In this document: piece after piece, positions 26,122 to 37,229 of the stretch | Position numbering within the stretch: the first letter of the stretch is position 1 | Layout: every line of letters begins with the position of its first letter | NCBI GenBank assembly: GCA_037577475.1 | Contig: CM075184.1 | Location: 29,843,094-29,907,093 of the forward strand | DNA length: 64,000 nt | Direction: 5' to 3' | DNA from: Chaunax sp. Z400 | Taxonomy: Eukaryota > Chordata > Actinopteri > Lophiiformes > Chaunacidae | Program-made: the position numbers and the translations under genes | The notes under the pieces: generated by a model | Databases searched by the model: none | What the model saw: the letters and a program-made list of their open reading frames with translations, nothing else | Told to the model about the DNA's origin: nothing

Positions 26122-29100
26122 GATAAAGAAGCAAGTTCAGACAGACAGCCTTCCACAGGTTTATCTCATCTAAAAGCACTGGAAAAAAATCATAATTCTT
26201 TTCTAAACTGTCACCACTCCTGCAGTTAAAAGACTGAACATTACAAAAATATGAATGTAGATGACACACATTTTATATATTACTGTAACATGAAATTATC
26301 ATTTGAAAATATGGAAATATGGAACTGTATCCCAATCTGTAAATAAAGCAGATTTTTAGACTGATTATATATTTTATCATATCTATATTTCATTCCAAAA
26401 GGGTCTATAAACTTTAGATAATTACTGACTAAATAAATCTATATTATATACTTAGAATGCAATCTGTAGCACACTTATACCATCCTCACCTTCCTCTGAA
26501 AAGTAGCATCACATTTTAAATTTGTAATACAATTTTTTCAGAGGAGATGTCAGAGGTTGTTTTTTTTTTTTATATATATATATTTTTTTTTTTTTTTATG
26601 AAATATTCCAGTGTTCTCTGTCATAGTTCAATTTACAGGATTGGCCTTTTTGTCTAAGTATTTATTCAGAGTATATTTTATCAAAATTGCAATTAATTTT
26701 TTTCCATTTTATACAAATTGAAAATGTCCGATTTTCCCTGTGAGAAATTAAACTTGAACATGACTAAATTAAATTTTCCCTTGGACATGTGTCCATTGCT
26801 TTGAATTGTTGTATTTTTTCTGTTATAAAACACACAACACACATGAAATCATTGTTATTGTCCCTGAAAAAACAAACAAACACCATATTGTTTTAATTGC
26901 ATAAGTGTAAAACTTTCCGCAGGCAAACAGCACAAAGACTGATCATCTCTGTGAGTCCAAACACACCAAAAACAAACTTTTGGCCAAGCAGACAGACAGT
27001 ATATTCACACACATACACACGTATGCATATGCCTATTAACACACACCCTCTAGTTAACACACCTGAAAACTCCGCCCTCTTCTTCCTCTCCTCATTTTCT
27101 CCATCCTTCCCCTTCTCTCCCACTCCCTTGCTCAGTCTGGAGATGACAGTCTCGGCTGCCAAGCCGCTCCCCTCTCCTCCGCTGGGAGTGTTTTTATTTC
27201 CTGCTCTTTTGAAGTGCTGATTTAATCCTCGCAAGGATGCTTCATGTAGCCAGGTGTAGCCTATCTCTTTCTAAGTGTGCCTTTCTGTGTTCATGTTATT
27301 GTGTCTGTATGTGCAGTCGCGTGTTTATGCTCTTGCGTGTATCTGTGTACATAAGTGTGTGAGTGGCTTTGTTAAGCTCTGTGCGTACAGTTGCCAGTGT
27401 GAGTGTGTATGTCAAAGATTGCCCTATTCCCTCCCCCAAAACGTCCTACAAAGTCTCATCCACCCAAAACAATTCACGCTGCAGTTAGTTTTGGCGACAA
27501 CTGTGCGACACAAAAAGCGATTGCATGCAAAGGAGTCGCATATCAAGTAAGACGGAAAGAGCTATTGTTACTTTTCTAAGAAGTATTTTGTCTATTGTTC
27601 TTCTCACATCATTAGCCAAAGTATACAACAAAACGATTGTAACGCTGTGAACTCGCAAATATTTGCACCAAGGTTTAATTTGGTGAGTTTTACCCATAAT
27701 GTCTGAATATGTAGTTTCTTTTAAATGAAAAATATTTTTTGTACTTTTGTTCCTACATTTAATTTTCACTGGTTAATAAATTCTGAAGGACCATGAGAAA
27801 AATCGATTCTTGGTATTGAGGTCTTGGTATTGAAAAGTCAAAGCTGCCAATGACTTGAAACACAATGTGTGACGTGAACTCTGGTCAGTGTCAACATCCA
27901 GCGCTTAGCATCCGCCCCGGAAACTTTTTGCTGCAGTACAAGAGCATGAAAAACCCTGTAAAAATGATCACGGCCAAACATAATCATTTGGCATAAAGAT
28001 TTGTCCCAAAAATGTTAGCCAGTTTAATTTAGTTAATATATGATTGTAGTTTGTGGCAGAAAGGGTTGCCTCTTTATTTTCAAACCTCCAATTGTACTTT
28101 CAACCTTAAGCGGTCAGTGAACTTCATCAGGACTGCTTGTCGGATGGTCAAATAACTTTAGGAACCTCCTAACCTGACACTTTCCTGCTGTTGAATAAAG
28201 GCGCTGTGTCCAACCATTTCTGTAGCTTTCCAAAAAGCAACCATCTGACATTCACAACCACTTCACACCATGAAGGAGAAAGAGGTTTGAACTTCTCTCT
28301 TTACTTTTTTCCTTCACTTTTGCAAATATGTATTCCTAGTGTGATTGTGGCAACAAAAAGAGGCTGTAATATACTGAAGTTTTTAACGTAAATCAAGCCT
28401 CCAACACCCTGAATCTTATTAATAAAAGCCATGGAAAAGCATGAGCTGAAAATACCATGCTGTGATAAAATTTCCAAGTGGTCATTGCTCTGTATATATG
28501 AAACAAGTCACCTACCATCCAGCGCACCAAGAAAGTTAAAACAAAGCTTTAACTAAGTCTGCCTTGGGAAGAAGCTGTGCACAGACTCATCTTGCCATTT
28601 ACTTCCTAAAGGCTCTGATCACAGCGGGGATGACATGCAAGGACTGGGGCATGTCAGGGAGAATACACAGCCAGTGGCACTGCTCAGCAGCCTCTCAGTC
28701 ACTCAACCCACCCTTCAAAGAAATGTCATCCTTTATGGTCCCTTCAACACTCTCTAAAATCCACTCCCGTTCGATCACTACAGCTCAAACACACAACAAA
28801 GCCGCTGAGCGCCAATACCAGACGTCCTCTCCTCTCTGTCAGTCCCTCCTTCCATCTCTCTGATTGTGTGCCTGTCCTTTAGTGAGAAGGAACCAACCTG
28901 TGTCTCCACTTTGAGCTGACATGGCTGCCTGTCCCCCACTGCGCATGCCAGTGGCAGCCACAAAGCAGGCCATCTGAAGTGCTGGCTATGTGGCATTTGG
29001 CGTCTGGCCATCCAGCTGCGAGTTACCAAGAGGGGAACTCAGACTAAATGCCACCTATCCAGGCAGACAAATAGAAAGTGTTTGCGAAAGAGAGAGTGGT

Positions 29101-32100
29101 TGTTAGGGCTAGTTTTTCTCTGAGATGGCATGGGAGAGCTAGTGGCTCCCCTGCGGCACTTGCTGTCATCTCTCCAGGTGATGGACACACTAACCAAACA
29201 TTAACCTCACATTAGTCAACCGGCCGCCCACCATGGCCACTCTGGAGTTAAAGCCAAGGAGGTCCCTTTTTTCCCCATTTAATGAGGCATGTTTTTTTTT
29301 TCTTTCTCCACACCTTCACGGTATTCCCTGAGCGGTTCCAATCAATTTTCTGGGCTGGGGCCCTGAGGTGGTGGCTCATGAGAGCTGGATCGATCCCACT
29401 CTGCCGTCCTCTGTTTACCTTTCCCAGCCTCCTCACACATCAGCCAGGAGAACTGGTCGCTCCAGCTCCCTGTGAGCAACCAGGCACGTATCTTACACTC
29501 AGCACACACTTCCCAGAGTGTCATACACAGGCTAACTTATACTGTGCATGCTCAGACTGCCATATGCATTTCTATTTCAATCAATATCTATAAAGTAGTA
29601 AATTCTTTTTTTCACCTCCGAGGCCACAAATGTAGCAAAAAAAGTGTCCTTCCTGTCTCTCTAGGGAGAAGCTCCCTCATGTCAGTATGAGTAATGTGAC
29701 TGATTTCGTGAATTAGCCAAACACATTTACATTTACAAATTCTTACCCCTTGTGGTCTGTATTTTGCAGAAATTAAAACTTTACATAATAAATCCATAAA
29801 ATGAACACTAAAAAATGCCTCACACGCATTAAAACAGGTGAGTACAACAGAACTTACAAGTACAAACTACATACAAGACAAGTCTCCCGGCAAAACTATG
29901 TTTTGAGGAGTGATTTATGAGATTACAATGGTATTGCAACCATAAGCCCCTGAGGACAGCCTGAAAACAGGACACTAGAAGGTCATACACACCTGCTTCC
30001 ACACAGTTCACTTTCTGCCACAACATGTGGGAAAACCTTGTCGTCCCTACCTTCAATATTTACTGTGGGGGGGGGACTAGCATCATTAGTGGGGGTCCCT
30101 CAGGGCATTCTGTCACACACCCACCTGGGAAGTGACACGGTGTCTTTAAATGAGACAAGACGTTTGCATCTGGGATTAGCATTTCAAAGCTAAACATGCA
30201 CGCGGTTCCACCTCAGACAGGAGGAAAGATTAAAAACAGGCAGTGAGGGGGACCACGCTTTGACAAACAGGTGGAAGATTCCGTTTTCTTCATTTCTGTC
30301 TCTATCTCCCGTGAACCTCTGCTCCAGTCTGACATCCTGCCCTATCCACAAACACTCATACTCAGGCAGACTTTCTGCTTCATCATCATAAGACCCGCCC
30401 CTATCGCCTGAGAAGTGTCAACGTCCACTCCCACTCGCAACCCCCGGAGCATCACATTGCAAATAGTATCTGTGACACCTCAGCTGGTGCTAGTTTGCAG
30501 TTTAGCCCTTTTTAAGTAAAGGCCCATAAGGCACAGCACAGGTCAGGTTGCCTCCGCATTTCAGGCTTGTTCGCTCCTCGGTCGTCCATGTCAAACACGA
30601 CCTGCACAATATGCGCCCGCCAAGCGCCAAAGTGGGCCGTCATCATAAATAACTCCACCAACAATATATCATTTAAGTGGGTGTTCTGCTCACGTGGGCA
30701 ACTCCAAACAAATGGCTACATCAATCATTGTGAGTGCCAGGTAGGGTAGGGTTGAGCCCTGGAGAGCACCCCCCCCCTTTACTTAAACATTCACACATAC
30801 AAAGACACACACCTGCTTTATGAATAGCATCCTGTTTTCCTAAATAAACCTTCCTTGCTGTCCTGGTGGGGGCCTATGCTTGGTAATCCTGTGGTGCTAT
30901 GCGGCAAACTAGCAGGTGTTGGTAGCTGAACTAGTGCAGTACTCATCCTGACACAGACAGCCCTATTGTTTGGCAGCGCTGAATAATTAATATTGTCTAC
31001 AACCTTTAAACAACCTTATGTCAGACTCATCTGTCATGGTGTCCTGCTGAGGGGCCTGGGTGCTTGCATCAGCTAGGATGTGCGCTTTGAGCCAAGGGGT
31101 GTAAAGGGGGAGAGGTGAAGTGCTATATTAACTGTTGGCCTGCGGCAAGCCAGCACAGGGAGCCGGTGGCTCTGAAGACGGACCCTCGCATTCCTCTTTT
31201 TGACCTCGCTCTATCCCTCAATACCCCAAGCCAGCATCACTCGTGTGTAAAAAAAAAAAAAAGGGGGTTCAGGAGGAGAGCGGGGCATGACTCCATCTTT
31301 AGATAACATATGGAGAGGCTATTGCCTTACAATCCATCACAGGCCACGACAAATGAGAACAACCTGGATTTCATATTGGAGGCATTAAACAACCACGTAA
31401 CTAGGAGGAAGAAAGCCAGAAAGCTCCCATTCTGCCATTCACAGAGTTTTAACCTGCTTTAAGAGGCCTGCCAGTATTGTCTGGAAGTCCCATGATGCAG
31501 AGGAAATGGAGAGAGACATAAAAGCAGGATTAATTAATTTGCGGTACTGTATAACACAGTTTCAATAATGAAAATTGTGTCAGTGTATTTAGTGAAATGC
31601 TGTATTGTTTTTCAAGTATTTTATTGTACTTCTACTACTACTAGTCTGTGACCATACTTTGGTGGGTAACCCAGGACCCCAGTGCTAAAATGATATCAAA
31701 GCTGCTGACTAGGTTAGAGATCACTAAGATAGTATTTAATATCTGTAGTGTGCTACAACCGTACACCAATACATCCTTACAAATGCACAAACCAAAAATG
31801 CAGGTTTGTTCAAATAGAATTTAATTCCCTAATTAGACATTAATCCATATTATTCACCGGGGCCAAATTCTATATATTCCATGACAATTTCTGAATTATT
31901 TTCTGTCATCCTGTCATATTTGTAGATGGCTCCATTGTTAACCTTCTTGGACTACCAGATGGGTGAGGAGTACAGCATCAGAATAACTCAGATAATGTCA
32001 AGCATGTTTATGGTCACAGAAACATACTTTAAATTTGAACGTTTAAAGATTGGCATGCTATTGTCTATATTTCAATGCCAAATTTGTGTAGTCCAGTGTG

Positions 32101-32274
32101 GCAAATCTCAATCATCTGGTAATCCAAGCAGGTCAAAACAAACTTCACCAGAAACTGCAACAACAGGTTTCTATAAGGTAATACCTTAACAGACATAATA
32201 GTGCCAATGCTAACAGATGCTAGCAGTTATACACACAAGAAGATCATACAAAAACCTAGTGACAAATGTATGCA

Positions 32275-32297
32275 ACACACACACACACACACACACA
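32275..32297. repeat. (AC)n microsatellite near the exon 6 donor
   Basis: Perfect 23-base tract; on the fto strand it is (GT)n starting 57 bases into intron 6. Confidence 0.95.
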
Positions 32298-32353
32298 ATG
32301 ATGCAACACACACATGTACAATCACAAGTGCAGAGAGACCACCATGTGCCTAC

Positions 32354-32497
32354 CTCATTGTGAATATCCTCACAGTGCTGTAGTGTCGTCGGCAGGAGGG
32401 CGAGCAGGCTGTGGGAGCCTGTCTCTGGGTCAGTGTGCAGGTTGGATAAGGCCTCTTGACACCGCGACTGGATGTAGGTCAGGGTCCCACTAGAACA
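32354..32497 (-). CDS. fto: fto exon 6 (48 codons, start of C-terminal helical domain)
   Basis: The exon starts with CSSGTLTYIQSRCQEALSNL and ends with LQHCEDIHNE, matching human [20 protein letters not shown] and KQGEEIHNE. Both ends are in phase 0; the acceptor is CCTACCAG|TGT and the donor AATGAG|GTAGGC. The first half closes the catalytic domain, the second begins the all-helical C-terminal domain that stabilises it. The centre (HTDPETGSHSLLALLPT) is where fish and human differ most. A sense-strand (GT)n tract lies 57-79 bases downstream of the donor. Confidence 0.96.
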
Positions 32498-33032
32498 CTG
32501 GTAGGAACGCATAAGATCCAGTGTTATACGAATGATTGCGAATCAAAATCAAAATCCTAAACATACAAATAATAACTTTAGTCTTTGCAATTAACTCTCA
32601 AATATTATTTAATTTGTATTGATCAATGCAGAGATTTTCAAAATCAGAAAACTAAAGTTTGTATCTAAAAACATTGTATGTATATTTGTTTTTGAAGATA
32701 CATAAATAATCTACAGGTTTTATTTAATTAATCATAACATATATAAATCCAATTAATTTAGTAAATGGTGTCAATGGATGATTAAGATAAATTAACTTAC
32801 TATTTTTACAAAAGCATTCATACATTTGCACGTTTCTTTTCACTCATTATAGTCACGAAAACACGACTTTTTGAATTTTGTCATTGTTTACCGAATAAAA
32901 TATTTCAACTTTAATGTTTCCCATGTATCACATGTATCAGCTTTAGTCCTCACAGAAACCAAAGGGACTGACGGCAGCGATAAAGCATCAAAACACTGTG
33001 TGTTTTCTCTTTTAGGCCTGCTGCCTTCTCAC
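32498..33032 (-). other. fto intron 5 (535 bases)
   Basis: Donor GTGAGA, acceptor CCTACCAG. The sequence is strongly AT-rich and holds nothing else recognisable. Confidence 0.92.
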
Positions 33033-33112
33033 CTCGGCCACTCTGTGTGTGGAGCTGAAACGTGCATTGTCTCCAGCTAGAACACAGTGCTGGTGGGTGC
33101 TGTTCAGGTCCT
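33033..33112 (-). CDS. fto: fto exon 5 (distal iron ligand and 2-oxoglutarate arginines)
   Basis: This 80-base exon encodes residues 422 (split) to 448: [20 protein letters not shown] followed by THRVAE. It is nearly identical to human [20 protein letters not shown] plus THRVAE. H430 equals iron ligand H307; R439 and R445 equal R316 and R322, which bind the 2-oxoglutarate carboxylates, so the RxxxxxR spacing is kept. The acceptor is TTTACCAG|AG and the donor GCCGAG|GTGAGA. Loss of any of these residues inactivates the human enzyme, and none is lost here, so the gene is expected to make an active enzyme. Confidence 0.96.
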
Positions 33113-34994
33113 CTGGTAAAAACACAGGGAAGAGAAAACTATCAGAACACAATAGTAATATCACCATCAATCATCAACAGAGCAACTATGGAGGGTAAAC
33201 GAGAGAACGGACCAGAAAAGACAATATAACAATTTCATAAACCATTATAGAGCAAAAAAAACCAACATCATAATACATAATAAGAATTAAGATTACATTT
33301 GATCTAGTACTTTTAATTATCATAATAACAAATCATGAAAAGAGAAGACGTGAGTAGAACAGATGAAAAGCAGGATGTGAAGGAACATAACAACTAAGTC
33401 ATCTTGTACACGGAGGGAGGCTGCGCTTGGTCCAGCACTGAATCAAGTAGAATGAGCAGCATTGTGCTATAATTTTAATTACCAAACAAAACCAGATCGT
33501 GCTCAATCTGTCAAGATGGAAGAGCCATACTAACAAACATTTGTCCAATACCACAGAAGCTTTACAAAGAGGCCTTACTGCTGTTTCCTATGTACACCTC
33601 CATGTGTTTCTTTGTGTGTAAAGATGTTTCTCAGCTCTGCCATTATTTGCCTCATACCAATAATTAATTTAGCCATGACAGAGCTGTCATTCACAGCACA
33701 TGTGCATATTTACACCCGCCTTAAGCAAAAGAACACTGGCTAATGCCTGTGATTTGAAAGTCAAACAGCCAAATGGTTTGGGAGCAAGATATTATTGTTT
33801 GATAGAAAGGGAAAAAAAGATGGTGACAAACAAAACAACTTGCCGGTGTTTTCCTCACCCTGATGAGATTGTGAAGGATTAGGTCTCTGGGCAGAATTAC
33901 TCTGCGTCTTTAAAACTGTTTATATCCAATAACAAATTATCTCCATCAATCTGCTCTTTTCTTAGCGTGTCTGATGCATCAGAGGGAGTCGAGGCAAACT
34001 CGATCACTGTAATAAATATTTATCTTTCTTTCAACCCCTGAGCCTGCTGCCACTTGTCCTCCTTTTCCAGGAAGCAGGCTTTTAAATATATTGGGTCAAC
34101 TCTTTTCTCCAGTCCCCCCTGTGCATTGGGAGCTGGAAATCTGATTATTGAACAGGCCTGGTGTCAAGACTTGCATTGTTCTTTTTTAACCACTGAAATT
34201 CCATTTGGGTGGAAATGATGGTGATTCAATTTGCCTCCAGCAGCTCAGACATTAGCAGTTCAAAAGGGCCAGCCGGCGACAAATGGTTCTGAAAAGACAT
34301 TATGGTGTCTGTGGTTATACACCATTGTAGTTTTCTTTTAATACCACAAAACTATCTATCATAGAGTGTATGTCACTAAAAGACTGGTACAATATATTTT
34401 AACACACAGTTTAGTGGTGGCTGCTCTGGTTGTGTGAATGTGTGTGTTTTAAAGGGGGGGTGGCATGCCCTTCCTCCAATAAGAAGAAAGCTGTGCTCTT
34501 TGCATGCGCTAGTGTGTGTATTTTTGTGCATGTGGGTTTTGCAAATTTATAGGTGCCTGCATATGTTCGTGCATTGTGCCAACTATTTAATTCAGGTAGA
34601 CCGACAAAGCGGCAGACAGCCAAGGACTGTGTGAGCTGCTATCGTTGTGCAGCAGTTGGTCTCTCAAGGGCGTACTCACCAAGTGGAGCATAAATCCCCA
34701 CTGATCTGCGACAGTCAAGTCCCATTAGAATGGTCTGCACAACAGCCCATCACTCTATTATCATGGCTGGCCTGAAACTGACTGTTCTATTGTAAATCTT
34801 ATCCAGCTAAAGGAGGCCGGCTTCAAGCCCTGTCAAGCTGAATATTAGGTACAGACATCGGCTCTCTCAGATGAAAACATACTGGCTTCAAAGAGTCAAC
34901 TTCAGGAATTCATTAAAACCTTCCTATTTTGTATTTGTAAAAAAAGAAATTGTCAGATTGGCAAACACTTAATAGTGGCCTATTTGAAACCTAC

Positions 34995-35033
34995 TGTATC
35001 TACATAGATACAATATGTATCTATGTAGATACA
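34995..35033. repeat. perfect inverted repeat, 17-bp arms, 5-base loop
   Basis: TGTATCTACATAGATAC and its exact reverse complement are separated by AATAT, and the outer loop bases can also pair. It lies in intron 4. No known family was recognised. Confidence 0.95.
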
Positions 35034-36303
35034 AGTGATAAGGAATCAGGAATTGTCAGCAGGAATTTTTCTGTTTGTCAAAAAGATTTAATCCTGTCAG
35101 ACGCAGATTTATAAAACTAGATTATTGCAACACTAAAGCAGCTTCCTGTTTCAAATTTTCCTGAGACTAACAAAAAAAGAAACTTCCTGCTGTAATCATG
35201 CCGACTACTCAGAATGCAGTCACTTTTAATGCAGCATTTGTGTGCAGCATGTGATGTTGTACACCTTGGAGGACACAAGGTACTATACCTGTACAGCATC
35301 TAGAGTGTGTCATGTGTTTGTGAACATGTGACATCACGGCCTACAAAAGGAGACACTGAATTAACTTGTGGAGGCCAGACCATAGAAAAGTGAACCCTCG
35401 TACTGTTCAGTGAAATATTATGGAAATAATTTACACTTTAGCAGTAGTACGTAGGTACAAACTTCTTGTCACTGACACGGGCCTCATCTTGAAGAAATAC
35501 ATGTTTTTTGGGGTTTGGTTCTAAGTGTTTTGGACCTTGTGGCATCTTGAGCTGAAACACAAAATGATACTGAACAAAATTATTGAGGAAATACCTCCCC
35601 CCAAAAAACATAAAATACAGTCATTTACATGCCCCCTACTCCAAAATGGAGTAAGAGATAAGACTAAGCCTTAATATGCAAACATGGATGATAAAACTAT
35701 ATAACCAAGAGTCCCATATACAGCGTAACTAAGTGGGTAAATAAAAGTTACATCATATAGAAATTATTATTTTCTTACAAAATATCATGTATGGATATAT
35801 TGTTAGAGATCAGTCTGCACTACTTTAGCCTCCAAATTACAATTACAACCAATAACTGATGTAGAAATAAAGAGTAATTCATCAGGTAAATGAAGGAACA
35901 ACTGACACAGGATTGTCCTGCATGTCTGTACTAATATACCTACGAAAGAAGAAAGCCCTTAAATGTGTTAAATCCCCCAGTCAGTAAACCAGGGGCCCTG
36001 ACTTTTTGTACATCTAAGTACAAGCTTATGCTGTGATGTGGATAAATGTCCTCACACTCAAAATATATGAGAAAGCTTGGAAGGGCCTGCGGGGCCAAAA
36101 AAGAGGAGGGTGGAGGTGTCCGTTGCAGCCAAAAGCATTAGGCTATGATTTAAGCGCCTGTGGCTGGCTGTCTGTCCTCTCCATAGAGACGTAGTCAGCA
36201 CTGGGTCACAGGACTTCAAAAAATAACATTTGGTTTTCTTAACCTCTCTAATGCACACAATTTCATGGAACCTTAAAGCTCTGTGTTCCGAGCCAAGTAA
36301 CAC

Positions 36304-36351
36304 CTCTCTCTCTCGCTCTTTCTCTCTCTCTCTCCACACACACACACACAC
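36304..36351. repeat. (CT)n-(CA)n compound microsatellite
   Basis: Imperfect CT tract to about 36334, then a perfect CA tract. Confidence 0.93.
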
Positions 36352-36994
36352 CAGCTCAAATTCTCCAGCCGAGATGGTAAGAAGAACAGAATAGAGCATG
36401 AGAGTGAGGCACATCTTGCTGATGTGGGTAATTTGGGACAAAGTTCCAGAAATACTAAGGCCTGGTGTTTGTGATGGTTTTGCTAAAAACGGAAAATGGT
36501 TTCCTTTTGCGTTTCAAAAAAAGTTACACGTTCATGTGACGATGCTGTAGAAACGATCCTCATGCAAACGGATCAGCAAAAACAGTTGAAAACACTGTAG
36601 CATGCATGCCAGGCCAGGAGCTGACAGTGTACGTTTTCAAGATCAACACTTCAGAAAAACACCACTCGTTCTGTCCATGCATGGGCTATTAGCTGAAAAT
36701 GTAACAGCCATGTGTGAAGTGAGGCCGTGTCGTCACAGTTTTCAGAAGAATTGCGTTTTGCCAGTTAACACGGCAACAAAAAAGGTTTGAGTTTTCAGGC
36801 CCCCAAAATACCGCTGTCATGTAAACAAACAGCTGAACCGCAACAAAAGTTGATCGTTTCATGGAAGGACCGCTGTTGCGTAAACGGCACCTAAATGACA
36901 GGGTAATAAAAAACTGCACCTCCCTCCAAACTCAGACATGGTGGTGAATGTGGCGAAATTGTTTGACCTACATGTTTATATGTGCATGTTTGCA

Positions 36995-36998
<4 letters not shown>

Positions 36999-37083
<85 letters not shown>
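36999..37083. repeat. (TG)42 microsatellite next to the exon 4 donor
   Basis: Perfect 85-base tract. On the fto strand it is (CA)n beginning at base 21 of intron 4. Confidence 0.97.
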
Positions 37084-37085
<2 letters not shown>

Positions 37086-37103
37086 ATGGAGAAGATTCAG
37101 TAC

Positions 37104-37229
37104 CTCTCATGTAATAGCAGTCTCCAGACTCCAGCGGCAGCATCAAGCCAGGTGTGTGGATGTCCCAGGCTACCTTGAGCCCGATTCTCCAGCATGCCTT
37201 CTCACCGCTACCTCCCTCACTGCTCTCAC
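37104..37229 (-). CDS. fto: fto exon 4 (42 codons, double-stranded beta-helix core)
   Basis: The exon is not visible as an ATG-started frame and was found by looking for the missing core strand. It reads through KACWRIGLKVAWDIHTPGLM and LPLESGDCYYMR, matching human [20 protein letters not shown] and PLHQGDCYFML. The acceptor is CTGACAG|GTG (phase 1 in) and the donor AGAG|GTACTG (phase 1 out), which joins exons 3 and 5 without a stop. The first residues (GESSEGGSGE) replace the variable acidic loop of the human protein. The segment forms jelly-roll strands between the HxD motif and the distal histidine. A long (CA)n tract on the sense strand starts 21 bases beyond the donor. Confidence 0.92.

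Larger units (their letters stand above)
26088..32353 (-). other. fto intron 6 (6.3 kb)
   Basis: Donor GTAGGC, acceptor GTTTGCAG. A (GT)n tract on the sense strand lies close to the donor (32275-32297) and a UG-rich tract lies directly at the acceptor (26088-26121). The stretch 26260-26800 is very AT-rich, with T runs and a short TA repeat near 26573-26583. 28560-30700 is less AT-rich and unique-looking. No coding sequence is recognisable. Confidence 0.9.
33113..37103 (-). other. fto intron 4 (4.0 kb)
   Basis: Donor GTACTG, acceptor TTTACCAG. It begins with a long sense-strand (CA)n tract (36999-37083), then a CT/CA compound microsatellite (36304-36351) and a perfect hairpin (34995-35033). 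The remainder is unique-looking, moderately AT-rich sequence with no coding signal. Confidence 0.9.

Noticed and set aside
27897..27912. 16-base string TCCAGCGCTTAGCATC shared with 44103-44118
   Set aside because: A match of this length is expected about once by chance in a window of this size.
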